Assembly (NCBI GenBank): GCA_002298925.1
Contig: DBMM01000092.1
Span: 1 to 24,730, forward strand
Source of the DNA: Geobacter sp. UBA698
GTDB lineage: Bacteria; Desulfobacterota; Desulfuromonadia; Geobacterales; Pseudopelobacteraceae
Direction: 5' to 3'
DNA length: 24,730 nt
A program made the position numbers and the translations under genes. Each line of letters starts with the position of its first letter. Position 1 is the stretch's first letter. This document shows, piece by piece, positions 13,893 through 22,415 of this stretch. A model generated the notes under the pieces. The model did not search any database, was not told the DNA's origin, and saw only the letters and a program-made list of their open reading frames with translations.

Positions 13893-15965
13893 ATGAGTAA
13901 AACAAAAAAACCTTTGGGGCTGACGGAAGTCGTATTGCGGGATGCCCATCAGTCACTCTTCGCCACCCGGCTGCGTCTGGATGATATGCTTCCCATTGCT
14001 GATAAGCTTGACCAGATCGGCTACTGGTCCATCGAGATGTGGGGCGGGGCAACCTTCGATTCCTGCATCCGTTTCCTGGGAGAAGATCCCTGGGTTCGAC
14101 TCAGGGAGCTGAAGAAAGCCATGCCCAGGACCCCGCAGCAGATGCTGTTCCGGGGGCAGAATATCCTCGGTTACCGTCATTATGCCGACGATGTGGTGGA
14201 AAAGTTCGTGGAGCGGGCAGCGGTTAACGGCATCGACGTATTTCGCGTTTTCGATGCCATGAATGACCCCCGCAACCTCGATACAGCCATCAAGGCCGTC
14301 ATCAAACAGGGCAAACATGCCCAGGGGACCATGTCGTACACGGTCAGTCCGGTGGATACCATCCCCAAATGGGTCGATCTGGCCAAGCGCATCGAGGATA
14401 TGGGCTCTCACTCGCTCTGTATCAAGGATATGGCCGGACTGCTGTCCCCTTACGTCGCCTATGAACTGGTCAAGAAACTCAAAAAGGCCATCGATATCCC
14501 GATCCACATGCAGTGCCACGCCACCACCGGCATGTCCACCGCCACCTACATCAAGGCCATCGAGGCCGGTGTCGAGAATGTTGATACCTCGATTTCCTCG
14601 ATGAGTATGACCTACGGCCACTCAGCCACCGAGGCCCTGGTGGCAATCATGGCGGAGACCGATCAGGCCACCGGCCTCGATATGGTAAAGCTGCAGGAAA
14701 TTGCGGATTACTTCACGATCGTTCGCAAGAAATATGCAAAATTCGAAGGTTCACTCAAGGGGATCGATGCCCGCATAATCCTGGCCCAGGTCCCCGGCGG
14801 CATGTTGACCAATATGGAGAGCCAGTTGAAGGAGCAGAACGCCGGTCACAAGATGGACCAGGTTCTGGCGGAAATTCCGCGGGTTCGGGAAGATCTCGGC
14901 TTTATTCCTCTGGTAACCCCCACTTCCCAGATCGTCGGCAGCCAGGCGGTCATCAATGTGTTGACCGGTGAACGTTACAAATCGATGACCAAGGAGACTG
15001 CTGCCGTACTCAAGGGCGAATATGGCGCCACCTCGGCTCCGGTGAACAAGGAACTTCAGGCTAAGGTCCTGGCAGGCGAAGAGGCCATAACCTGCCGGCC
15101 GGCCGACCTGATCGATGCGGAAATGGATAAACTCACCGCCGAACTGCGCGGCCTGGCAGCCGAGAAGAACCTGAAAATGGGGGATCACGAGGTGGAAGAT
15201 GTGCTCACCTACGCTCTTTTCCAGCAGGTGGGTCTCAAATTCCTTGAGCACCGTGACAATCCGGGCATGTTTGAACCGGTACCAACTGGCGAAGAGACCG
15301 CTCCCAAAGCTGCAGCAGCACCCGCGGTTGCCGGTGGGGAAGTATTTACCGTTACCGGTGGCGGTCAGACCTTTACGGTTCAGGTCGCAAAAGCAACCGG
15401 CGCAGCCGCAGCCGCAGCTGCAGCGGCATCAGCCGTTGCCGGCGGAGCTCAGTTTGCTGCTCCCTCTGCAACTGTTTCCCAGAACGATATCGTTTCGCCG
15501 CTGGCCGGCAACGTCTGGAAGATTGAGGTTGAACCGGGACAAGTTGTGCAGGAAGGGGATCTGCTCCTGATTCTGGAAGCGATGAAGATGGAAAACGAGA
15601 TTTTTGCCGACCGGGACGGTGTCGTAGGTCAGATCCACATTGAAGAGGGAAATGCGGTTGTCATCGGCCAGCCCCTGGTCACACTGCTGGGCGCAGGTGG
15701 TGCCGCTGTTGAAACCGCAACTGCTGCGACAGTTGCAGCCGGTACTGCCCCCAAGAACGGTGTAGTGGCTCCCTTGGCCGGCAATATCTGGAAAATCGAG
15801 GTTGCCTCGGGACAGAAGGTTCAGGAAGGTGATCTGCTCCTGATTCTGGAAGCGATGAAAATGGAGAACGAAGTTTTTGCCGACAAGGACGGCATCATCA
15901 GCCAGATTCTTATTCAGGAAGGAAATGCTGTCGATATCGGCCAGCTCCTGTTGACCATCGATTAA
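13893..15965 (+). CDS. oadA: Pyruvate/oxaloacetate carboxyltransferase (transcarboxylase 5S/OadA type) with two tandem biotin domains
   Basis: A 690-residue protein interconverting pyruvate plus carboxybiotin and oxaloacetate plus biotin. Residues about 8-270 form the TIM barrel (LRDAHQS with D17; IKDMAGLL with the carbamylated-lysine equivalent K178; MQCHATTG with H209). Residues about 290-470 form the conserved carboxylase domain (PGGMLTNMESQL, LVTPTSQIVG, EDVLTYALF). An Ala/Pro linker leads to two biotinyl domains with EAMKMEN at K565 and K656. The barrel and middle domain resemble the 5S subunit of propionibacterial transcarboxylase especially closely. Position 207, a metal-binding His in HCH of relatives, is Gln. 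ATG 13893 is chosen because AAGGAG is 6 bp upstream. It is 49 bp after gcdA, pointing to a joint complex. Confidence 0.88.
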   Translation: MSKTKKPLGLTEVVLRDAHQSLFATRLRLDDMLPIADKLDQIGYWSIEMWGGATFDSCIRFLGEDPWVRLRELKKAMPRTPQQMLFRGQNILGYRHYADDVVEKFVERAAVNGIDVFRVFDAMNDPRNLDTAIKAVIKQGKHAQGTMSYTVSPVDTIPKWVDLAKRIEDMGSHSLCIKDMAGLLSPYVAYELVKKLKKAIDIPIHMQCHATTGMSTATYIKAIEAGVENVDTSISSMSMTYGHSATEALVAIMAETDQATGLDMVKLQEIADYFTIVRKKYAKFEGSLKGIDARIILAQVPGGMLTNMESQLKEQNAGHKMDQVLAEIPRVREDLGFIPLVTPTSQIVGSQAVINVLTGERYKSMTKETAAVLKGEYGATSAPVNKELQAKVLAGEEAITCRPADLIDAEMDKLTAELRGLAAEKNLKMGDHEVEDVLTYALFQQVGLKFLEHRDNPGMFEPVPTGEETAPKAAAAPAVAGGEVFTVTGGGQTFTVQVAKATGAAAAAAAAASAVAGGAQFAAPSATVSQNDIVSPLAGNVWKIEVEPGQVVQEGDLLLILEAMKMENEIFADRDGVVGQIHIEEGNAVVIGQPLVTLLGAGGAAVETATAATVAAGTAPKNGVVAPLAGNIWKIEVASGQKVQEGDLLLILEAMKMENEVFADKDGIISQILIQEGNAVDIGQLLLTID

Positions 15966-16029
15966 TATTGCAGTTGCAGTTCTGTAGCATTTGCTATGTA
16001 CCCATTGTGGATCCGAAGGAGTCTATATA

Positions 16030-18312
16030 ATGAGCAAGAAATCAGCTGCACTGGAATACCATTCGACCGGCCGTAAAGGGAAAATTGAGGTAATCTCAAC
16101 CAAACCTTGCCAGACAGCTCAGGACCTCTCATTGGCCTATTCCCCGGGAGTCGCCGAACCCTGTCTTGCCATTGAACAGAATCCCGAAGATGCCTACCTG
16201 TACACGGCCAAAGGTAATCTGGTGGCTGTTGTTTCCAATGGCACCGCGGTGCTTGGCCTTGGCAACATCGGTGCTCTGGCCGGCAAACCGGTCATGGAGG
16301 GGAAGGGGATCCTCTTCAAACGCTTTGCCGACATAGATGTTTTCGACATCGAATTGAACAGCGAGGATCCGGATGAGATCATCCGTGCAGTTCAACTCCT
16401 GGAGCCGACCTTCGGCGGTATCAACCTGGAGGATATCAAGGCCCCGGAATGCTTCTACATCGAAGAAGAGCTGAAGAAGACCATGAATATTCCGGTCTTT
16501 CACGATGACCAGCATGGTACCGCCATCATCTCGGCGGCCGGTCTCATCAACGCCCTGTTACTCGTGGGAAAGAAGATCGAAGAGATTCGTCTGGTTGTCA
16601 ATGGTGCCGGAGCCTCGGCCATCGCCTGCGCCAATCTCGCCATTTCCCTGGGACTCAAACCGGAAAACCTGATCATGTGCGACACCAAGGGGGTCATCTA
16701 CAAGGGGCGCAGCGAGGGGATGAACAAGTACAAGGAACGCTTTGCCGTGGATACACCGTTTCGAACCCTGGAGGAAGCGGCGGTGGGTTGCGACGTAATG
16801 TACGGACTCTCCTCAAAAGGGGCCTTCACCCCTGAAATGGTCCGCAGTATGGCGGCTAATCCGATCATCTTCGCCATGGCCAACCCCGACCCGGAAATCA
16901 CCCCGGAGGAAGGACACGCGGTACGTGGCGACTTACTAATCGCCACCGGTCGCTCCGACTATCCGAACCAGGTTAACAATGTGCTCGGTTTTCCGTTTAT
17001 CTTCCGGGGCGCACTGGATGTCAGGGCCACCACCATCAACGAGGATATGAAAAAAGCCGCCGTCTTCGCCCTGGCAGAACTGGCCCGCGAAGAGTGCCCC
17101 GACTCGGTTTGTCGCGCCTACGGCAATGTCAAGTTCAGCTTCGGTCGAGATTACATCATCCCCAAACCGTTCGATCCCCGGGCACTGTTGCGGGTCGCAC
17201 CGGCCATCGCCAAGGCTGCGATGGAGTCGGGAGTGGCCCGGCAGCCGATTGCCGATATGGACAAGTACGTTGAGACGCTGGAGTCGTTGCAGGGTAAATC
17301 GAAAGAAACCCTGCGCATGATCATCAACAAGGCGAAGTGCGATCCGAAGAGCGTTGTCTTCCCGGAAGGTGAGAACGAGAAAATCCTGCGGGCGGCTCAG
17401 GTGCTTGTGGAACAGGGGATTGCACGACCAATCCTGCTCGGCAGTGAGGCTAAGATCCGTTGTTCCCTGCAGAAACTCGATATCAATCTGAACGGTGTGA
17501 CTATCATCGATCCGGCCAATTCCGATAAGGCTGAGCCGTATTCCAATGAACTCTTTCGACTCAGGCAGCGCAAAGGGCTGACTCTCTCCGAGTCCCGGCG
17601 ACTGATCACACGTAAATCACGTACCCATTTCGGCTGCATGATGGTACGCCAGGGAGACGCCGACGCACTGCTGGCGGGGATCGACTCCAACTATGCCGAT
17701 ACCATCCGTCCGGCGCTGCAGGTGATCGGCAAACAGGAGGGGCTGTCCAGCGTACATGGCCTCTATATGATGGTCTTCAAAAAAGGGATCTTCTTTCTGG
17801 CCGACACTACGGTCTGCATTGAGCCAACTGCCGCCGAGTTGGCCGAAACCGCAATCCTGGCTGCAGAAAAAGCCCGGATGCTTGAAATCGAGCCGAGTGT
17901 GGCGCTGCTCTCCATGTCCAACTTCGGCTCGGTTCGTCATCCTCAGGCCGATAAAGTGCGCCGGGCGGTTGAACTGGTCAAGGAAAAGCACCCCGGACTC
18001 GTTATCGACGGTGAGATGCAGGCTGATACGGCGGTCGTTACGGAAATATTGCAGAAAAGCTTTCCATTTTCATCTCTCAAGGAAGCTGCCAATATTCTGA
18101 TCTTTCCCGACATCACTTCCGGCAACGTCTGCTACAAGCTGCTGCACCACCTGGGAGGGGCGGATGCCATCGGTCCGATCCTGATGGGGATGAACAAGCC
18201 GGTCCATATCCTGCAGCTTGGCGATGATGTCATGGATATTGTCAACATGGCCGCCATAGCCGTGGTTGATGCCCAGAATTGCAGTCAATCTCAGGTGGCA
18301 GATGTTTTGTAG
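16030..18312 (+). CDS. maeB: NAD(P)-dependent malic enzyme fused to phosphotransacetylase-like domain (MaeB)
   Basis: Oxidatively decarboxylates malate to pyruvate. The 760 residues match the length of the E. coli fusion enzyme. The malic part (about 1-425) contains AYSPGVAEPCLA, GLGNIGALAGKPVMEGKG, the metal/substrate motif FHDDQHGTA and the nucleotide-binding VVNGAGASAIACA. The C-terminal part (about 428-760) is the phosphotransacetylase fold, from VVFPEGENEKILRAAQ to GPILMGMNKPVHILQ; in relatives it often binds acetyl-CoA as a regulatory ligand rather than acting as an enzyme. ATG 16030 is preferred because AAGGAG lies 8 bp upstream; an in-frame upstream start would add 13 unconserved residues. 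It follows the oxaloacetate-forming gene by 64 bp and would return C4 acids to pyruvate. Coenzyme preference cannot be read. Confidence 0.93.
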   Translation: MSKKSAALEYHSTGRKGKIEVISTKPCQTAQDLSLAYSPGVAEPCLAIEQNPEDAYLYTAKGNLVAVVSNGTAVLGLGNIGALAGKPVMEGKGILFKRFADIDVFDIELNSEDPDEIIRAVQLLEPTFGGINLEDIKAPECFYIEEELKKTMNIPVFHDDQHGTAIISAAGLINALLLVGKKIEEIRLVVNGAGASAIACANLAISLGLKPENLIMCDTKGVIYKGRSEGMNKYKERFAVDTPFRTLEEAAVGCDVMYGLSSKGAFTPEMVRSMAANPIIFAMANPDPEITPEEGHAVRGDLLIATGRSDYPNQVNNVLGFPFIFRGALDVRATTINEDMKKAAVFALAELAREECPDSVCRAYGNVKFSFGRDYIIPKPFDPRALLRVAPAIAKAAMESGVARQPIADMDKYVETLESLQGKSKETLRMIINKAKCDPKSVVFPEGENEKILRAAQVLVEQGIARPILLGSEAKIRCSLQKLDINLNGVTIIDPANSDKAEPYSNELFRLRQRKGLTLSESRRLITRKSRTHFGCMMVRQGDADALLAGIDSNYADTIRPALQVIGKQEGLSSVHGLYMMVFKKGIFFLADTTVCIEPTAAELAETAILAAEKARMLEIEPSVALLSMSNFGSVRHPQADKVRRAVELVKEKHPGLVIDGEMQADTAVVTEILQKSFPFSSLKEAANILIFPDITSGNVCYKLLHHLGGADAIGPILMGMNKPVHILQLGDDVMDIVNMAAIAVVDAQNCSQSQVADVL

Positions 18313-18332
18313 ATGAAGGGAGTTTCAGGGTT

Positions 18333-19181
18333 ATGATTACATCAGAGGCAACATCACAAAACGTATGTGAGCACTACTCTCGGCAGGATCTGGACGCGAC
18401 GATACTGAACGCCCTGGTTGCAGCCGGTAAAGATCTTGAACAGCTTAAAATCGAAGACCTTGCTCCCATTGATGAATTTCATATCCGGGGGCGTCATGCC
18501 ACCATCGAACTTGCCCGTGATCTCGGCATCGACAGAGACATGCAGGTGCTTGATGTCGGCTGTGGCCTGGGAGGCGCGTCGCGATATCTGGCACATGAGT
18601 TTGGATGCCGTGTGACGGGACTGGATCTGAGTGCGGACTATTGCAGGGTCGCTGCAAATCTCTCGCAGAGCCTCGGACTTGATTCCCTGGTTACGTACCG
18701 GCAGGGTGACGCGACCAGTCTCCCTTTTCCGGACTGCTCGTTTGATCTAGTCTGGACTCAACACGCGACAATGAATATTCACGACAAAGCAAAGCTTTAT
18801 CAGGAGGTATGGCGGGTATTAAAGCCAAGAGGGCGACTTGCCATGTACGATATCCTGGCTGGACCGGGCGGGGAGGTTCATTTTCCAGTTCCGTGGGCGA
18901 GAGAGTCTTCGATCAGTTTTCTGACAACCTCGCAGGAACTGCTGGAGATACTCTCGAAAACCGGCTTTGAAATTCTCATCTGGCGGGACGTCACTGATTC
19001 GGGTCGTATGTGGTTTCGGCGCATGCAGGGTAAAATCAGCAGCCAGGGGGTGCCAAGTCTTGGCCTGCAATTATTGTTGGGGTCCGATTTTCGGAAAATG
19101 GCACACAATCAGGTTCTCAATCTCGAAGAAGACCGTATTGCACTGATTGAAGCCGTCGTAAGGCGACCCGGCAACAGCTGA
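18333..19181 (+). CDS. SAM-dependent methyltransferase, class I, substrate unknown
   Basis: A 282-residue soluble methyltransferase of the Methyltransf_11/UbiE-like type. Motif I is VLDVGCGLGGASRYLA (72-87), followed by the acidic VTGLDLSADY strand, the QGDATSLPFPDCSFDLVWTQ motif and the post-motif VLKPRGRLAMYDI. The sequence before motif I, DEFHIRGRHAT, resembles small-molecule N-methyltransferases of the sarcosine/dimethylglycine group and some lipid methyltransferases, but I cannot name a substrate. ATG 18333 is chosen over in-frame upstream possibilities that overlap maeB; GAAGGGAG lies upstream. It is 20 bp after maeB, so clearly co-transcribed. A methyltransferase has no obvious step in glutaryl-CoA degradation. 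Confidence 0.85.
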   Translation: MITSEATSQNVCEHYSRQDLDATILNALVAAGKDLEQLKIEDLAPIDEFHIRGRHATIELARDLGIDRDMQVLDVGCGLGGASRYLAHEFGCRVTGLDLSADYCRVAANLSQSLGLDSLVTYRQGDATSLPFPDCSFDLVWTQHATMNIHDKAKLYQEVWRVLKPRGRLAMYDILAGPGGEVHFPVPWARESSISFLTTSQELLEILSKTGFEILIWRDVTDSGRMWFRRMQGKISSQGVPSLGLQLLLGSDFRKMAHNQVLNLEEDRIALIEAVVRRPGNS

Positions 19182-19237
19182 GACAGGCAGAGTGTGCTGA
19201 CGTGAAACAGACAACGATGGGAGTGTTGGGAGGTCTT

Positions 19238-20074
19238 ATGAACAAAGTGACGAAAAATACTATCAATGTACCTGAACTGAGCGACTCGACTCTGGAGGTT
19301 GACGGCCGTGTAGCTGTGTTGACCTTCAAGCGGCATGATGTCCGGAACGCTCTGACCGGAACAGCACTGATCGATGATATTGTGCAGACAGTAAACTGGG
19401 CAAATTCAGAATCCGCTCTTTCGGTGCTGATCATCACCGGTGATGGCACGGCTTTTTCCGCCGGTGGCAACATCAAGGAGATGCAGGAGCAGAGCGGCTG
19501 TTTCGGCGGCTCAACGATCAGTATTCAGGATCAGTACCGGCGTGGAATTCAACAGATCCCGCTGGCCATTCATAAAGCCGAGATTCCGATAATTGCCGCA
19601 GTCAACGGTCCGGCGGTCGGTGCAGGTTTCGACCTGGCCTGCATGTGCGATATTCGCATCGCCTCCACCAAGGCCCAGGTGGGAGAAACCTTCATAAATC
19701 TAGGGATTACGCCCGGTGACGGCGGTGCCTGGTTCATGCAGCGTTTAATCGGCTACCAGCGGGCTGCTGAACTGACCTTGACAGGCAGGGTTATCAAGGC
19801 TGAGGAAGCGCTACGGCTCGGCATATTTCTCGAGGTAGTGGAGCCGGAGGCGCTTCTGCCGCGAGCACGGGAGCTGGCCGCCCAGATGGCCTCCAAACCG
19901 CCGCTGACCCTGAGGCTGACCAAGCGGATGATGAAGCTTGCACAGCGCAGTGATCTGCCCGACTTTCTCGATTTGTGTGCCTGTTTCCAGGCAATGGCGC
20001 ATCACACTGCCGATCACCTGGAAGCGGTCAGCGCTTTTTTGGAGAAAAGGACCGGCAATTACCGCGGCGAATAA
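19238..20074 (+). CDS. Crotonase-superfamily protein (enoyl-CoA hydratase/isomerase), non-canonical active site
   Basis: A 278-residue protein of the crotonase fold. It has the CoA-binding FSAGGNIKEM loop, the oxyanion-hole NGPAVGAGFDLACMCD and a C-terminal helix ending with FLEKRTG. In rat crotonase the two catalytic Glu residues lie in GCELA and GQPE. At these positions this protein has D132 (GFDLA) and F152 (GETF). E150 and D161 (PGDGGAW) are nearby acidic residues that could act instead. The context predicts crotonyl-CoA hydration, but the residues argue for caution: isomerase, hydrolase or atypical hydratase are all possible. ATG 19238 is preferred because GGGAGG is 4 bp upstream; GTG 19202 and ATG 19217 lack a good site. 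It is the last gene before a 281-bp gap. Confidence 0.8.
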   Translation: MNKVTKNTINVPELSDSTLEVDGRVAVLTFKRHDVRNALTGTALIDDIVQTVNWANSESALSVLIITGDGTAFSAGGNIKEMQEQSGCFGGSTISIQDQYRRGIQQIPLAIHKAEIPIIAAVNGPAVGAGFDLACMCDIRIASTKAQVGETFINLGITPGDGGAWFMQRLIGYQRAAELTLTGRVIKAEEALRLGIFLEVVEPEALLPRARELAAQMASKPPLTLRLTKRMMKLAQRSDLPDFLDLCACFQAMAHHTADHLEAVSAFLEKRTGNYRGE

Positions 20075-20165
20075 CAGGCGGGTCAGGGCTGCTGGCGTAT
20101 AACTGACAGTAAAACAGCTGGTTGACTATCTAAACATAAAGCAGAAATCTACAGAATATTTTGTC

Positions 20166-20200
20166 TTGACGTATTAAATAGTATAGTGGTACCTTAATGC
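20166..20200 (+). promoter_or_regulatory. Shared motif B: TTGAC-N17-GGTAC-N3-AATGC
   Basis: TTGAC at 20166-20170, GGTAC at 20188-20192 and AATGC at 20196-20200 reproduce the spacing of the site before the glutaryl-CoA dehydrogenase exactly. The GTA-N6-TAC dyad is at 20181-20192. It lies in the 281-bp gap before the thiolase gene, 155 bp from its ATG, and probably marks the promoter of the second operon. Confidence 0.5.
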
Positions 20201-20355
20201 TGAAATAGATCTCAACACACGGAAGCGCGGCTTATGTACTGGCAGCCTGTGATGATCTCGGTTTTGTAAGACAGAAGTTGTTTTCTGGCATTTCCGGCAA
20301 AAATGACTTCGCAACCACACCTATCCTGTTTAACAGGGGTAAGAGGAGTGCTGAT

Positions 20356-21531
20356 ATGAAAGATGTCTATGTTGTTGAATCGTTGCGTACGCCGCTCGGA
20401 TCTTTTGGCGGAGTGTTGTCCGATGTTGAGGCCCCGCGCCTGGCGGCGACTGTCATCAAGGGAGTCCTTGAGCGTTGCGGTCTTGCAGCGGAAGCGATCG
20501 ATGAGGTCATCATCGGTCAGGTACTGGCGGGAGGCACCGGTCAGGCTCCTGCCAGGCAGGCGATGCGCTATGCCGATCTGCCTGATTCCATCCCGGCTTT
20601 GACAATCAACAAGGTCTGTGGAAGCGGTTTGAAGGCCCTGATGCTCGGCGCCGGTTCCATCCGTCTCGGGGATGCGGAGGTAGTGCTTGCCGGTGGTATG
20701 GAGAACATGTCGCTGGCGCCATACCTGCTCAGCAAGGGGCGTTACGGCTATCGCATGGGGAGTGGCGAGCTGCTTGACCTGATGGTCTATGACGGTCTGC
20801 AGGACCCCTACAGCGGCAAACATATGGGTGTCATTGCTGAAGCAACTACCGAGAAATACCATCTGACCCGCGAGGAACAGGACGCTTTTGCTGTCAATTC
20901 CTATCGCAAGGCCCAGACCGCACTTAAGGAAGGGATCTTCAAGGATGAGATCGTCCCGGTAGTGAAAAAGGGGAAGCAGGGTGACCTTGTGGTCAGCGAG
21001 GATGAAGAACCGTTCAAGGGTGATGTTTCAAAACTGTCTGGCCTGAGAGCGGTCTTCAAGAAGGAGGGCACCATCACTGCCGGAAATGCATCGACCATCA
21101 ATGACGGAGCGGGAATGACCCTCCTGGCCAGCGCCGAGGCGATGGAGAAATACAGGTTGAGGCCCAAGGCCCGTCTGGTGGCCTATGCTTCCAACAGCAT
21201 GCATCCGGACCAGTTTACCGAGGCGCCGGTGGGTGCCATTGAAAAGGCCTGTTCCAAAGCCGGCCTGAAGATCAGCGACATAGATCTGTTTGAAATCAAT
21301 GAAGCCTTTGCCGCGGTGCCTTTGATAGCCATCAAGACCCTGGGGCTTGACCCGGAAAAGGTCAATGTCAATGGCGGCGCCGTATCCATCGGTCATCCTT
21401 TGGGAGCCAGCGGCGCCCGTTTGACAGCCACACTGGTGCGGGAACTACATAAACGTCGGCTTCGCTACGGTCTTGCCACCCTCTGCATCGGTGGCGGCGA
21501 GTCGGTTGCGGTGATCTTTGAACGAATTTAG
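20356..21531 (+). CDS. atoB: Acetyl-CoA acetyltransferase (thiolase)
   Basis: Cleaves acetoacetyl-CoA with CoA into two acetyl-CoA, the last step of crotonyl-CoA oxidation. The 391-residue protein shows the thiolase signatures. The nucleophile C88 is in NKVCGSGLKA, followed by LAGGMENMSLAPYLL, EINEAFA, H347 in SIGHPLGASGAR and the proton-donor C377 in LCIGGGES. The last motif normally reads CxGGGxGxA; here GES-VAV replaces it, a mild deviation. The start at ATG 20356 has AGAGGAG 7 bp upstream; an upstream in-frame ATG at 20278 would add unconserved residues. It begins a second transcription unit: the dehydrogenase gene follows after 9 bp. A longer-chain 3-ketoacyl-CoA substrate cannot be excluded. 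Confidence 0.92.
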   Translation: MKDVYVVESLRTPLGSFGGVLSDVEAPRLAATVIKGVLERCGLAAEAIDEVIIGQVLAGGTGQAPARQAMRYADLPDSIPALTINKVCGSGLKALMLGAGSIRLGDAEVVLAGGMENMSLAPYLLSKGRYGYRMGSGELLDLMVYDGLQDPYSGKHMGVIAEATTEKYHLTREEQDAFAVNSYRKAQTALKEGIFKDEIVPVVKKGKQGDLVVSEDEEPFKGDVSKLSGLRAVFKKEGTITAGNASTINDGAGMTLLASAEAMEKYRLRPKARLVAYASNSMHPDQFTEAPVGAIEKACSKAGLKISDIDLFEINEAFAAVPLIAIKTLGLDPEKVNVNGGAVSIGHPLGASGARLTATLVRELHKRRLRYGLATLCIGGGESVAVIFERI

Positions 21532-21540
21532 GAGGGGCGA

Positions 21541-22386
21541 ATGATCAGGAAAGTTGGAGTTCTGGGTGCCGGTCAGATGGGAAGCGGCATTGCCCATGTT
21601 CTGGCCCAGCAGGTAATTGACGTGGTGCTGTTTGATATTGCCGAAGTGCAGTTGGCCAGGGCAGTTGCCGGTATTCAAAAGAACCTGGAGCGGCAAGCCA
21701 AGAAGGATCAGTTGGACAGCAGCGCGATTCCGGCCATTCTGGGTCGGATTCGGACCACCATGGCCATGGAGGACCTTGCCGATTGCGATATGGCTATCGA
21801 AGCGGTTACCGAGAAGGAAGTGCTGAAGCTGGAAATCTTCCGCAAACTCGACGGAATAATGAAAAAGGAAGCCATTCTCGCTTCCAATACTTCGTCCATC
21901 CCCATTACCCGCATAGCAGCCGTAACCGGCCGTCAGGACAAGGTCATCGGCATGCACTTCATGAACCCGGTTCCGGTCATGAAGCTGGTGGAAGTGATTC
22001 GAGGTCTTGCCACCAGTGACGATACATTCACTACCACTGCGGCCCTGGTGGCGAAGCTTGACAAGGAGATGTCGGTCTCGGCCGATTATCCCGGTTTTAT
22101 CGTCAACCGCATTCTGATCCCGATGATCAATGAAGCTGCCTATGTGCTCTTTGAAGGGATCGCCACTGCCGAGGATATCGACAAGGGGATGAAACTCGGC
22201 ACCAATCAGCCCATGGGGCCCTTGACGCTGGCCGACTTTATCGGCCTCGATACCTGCCTGGCCATCATGAATGTACTGTATGAGGGCTTCAAGGACAGCA
22301 AGTACCGTCCCTGTCCGCTTCTGGTGAAGATGGTTGAAGCGGGTTACCTCGGCCGGAAAGCTGGTCGCGGTTTCTATACGTACTGA
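21541..22386 (+). CDS. hbd: 3-hydroxybutyryl-CoA dehydrogenase
   Basis: NAD(P)-dependent oxidation of 3-hydroxybutyryl-CoA to acetoacetyl-CoA. The 281 residues start with the Rossmann GxGxxG motif (GAGQMGSG, 9-16). The catalytic His H139 follows in GMHFMNPVPVMKLVEVI. The C-terminal helical domain contains GFIVNRILIPMINEA and DKGMKLGTNQPMGPLTLADFIGLD. The protein ends GRKAGRGFYTY, the usual C-terminus of the short monofunctional enzymes. GGAGGGG lies directly before ATG 21541, 9 bp after the thiolase stop, so the two are translationally close. Together with thiolase it completes acetyl-CoA formation. Confidence 0.95.
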   Translation: MIRKVGVLGAGQMGSGIAHVLAQQVIDVVLFDIAEVQLARAVAGIQKNLERQAKKDQLDSSAIPAILGRIRTTMAMEDLADCDMAIEAVTEKEVLKLEIFRKLDGIMKKEAILASNTSSIPITRIAAVTGRQDKVIGMHFMNPVPVMKLVEVIRGLATSDDTFTTTAALVAKLDKEMSVSADYPGFIVNRILIPMINEAAYVLFEGIATAEDIDKGMKLGTNQPMGPLTLADFIGLDTCLAIMNVLYEGFKDSKYRPCPLLVKMVEAGYLGRKAGRGFYTY

Positions 22387-22415
22387 CGCGACAAGAAATA
22401 ACGAGTAAGACGGGG

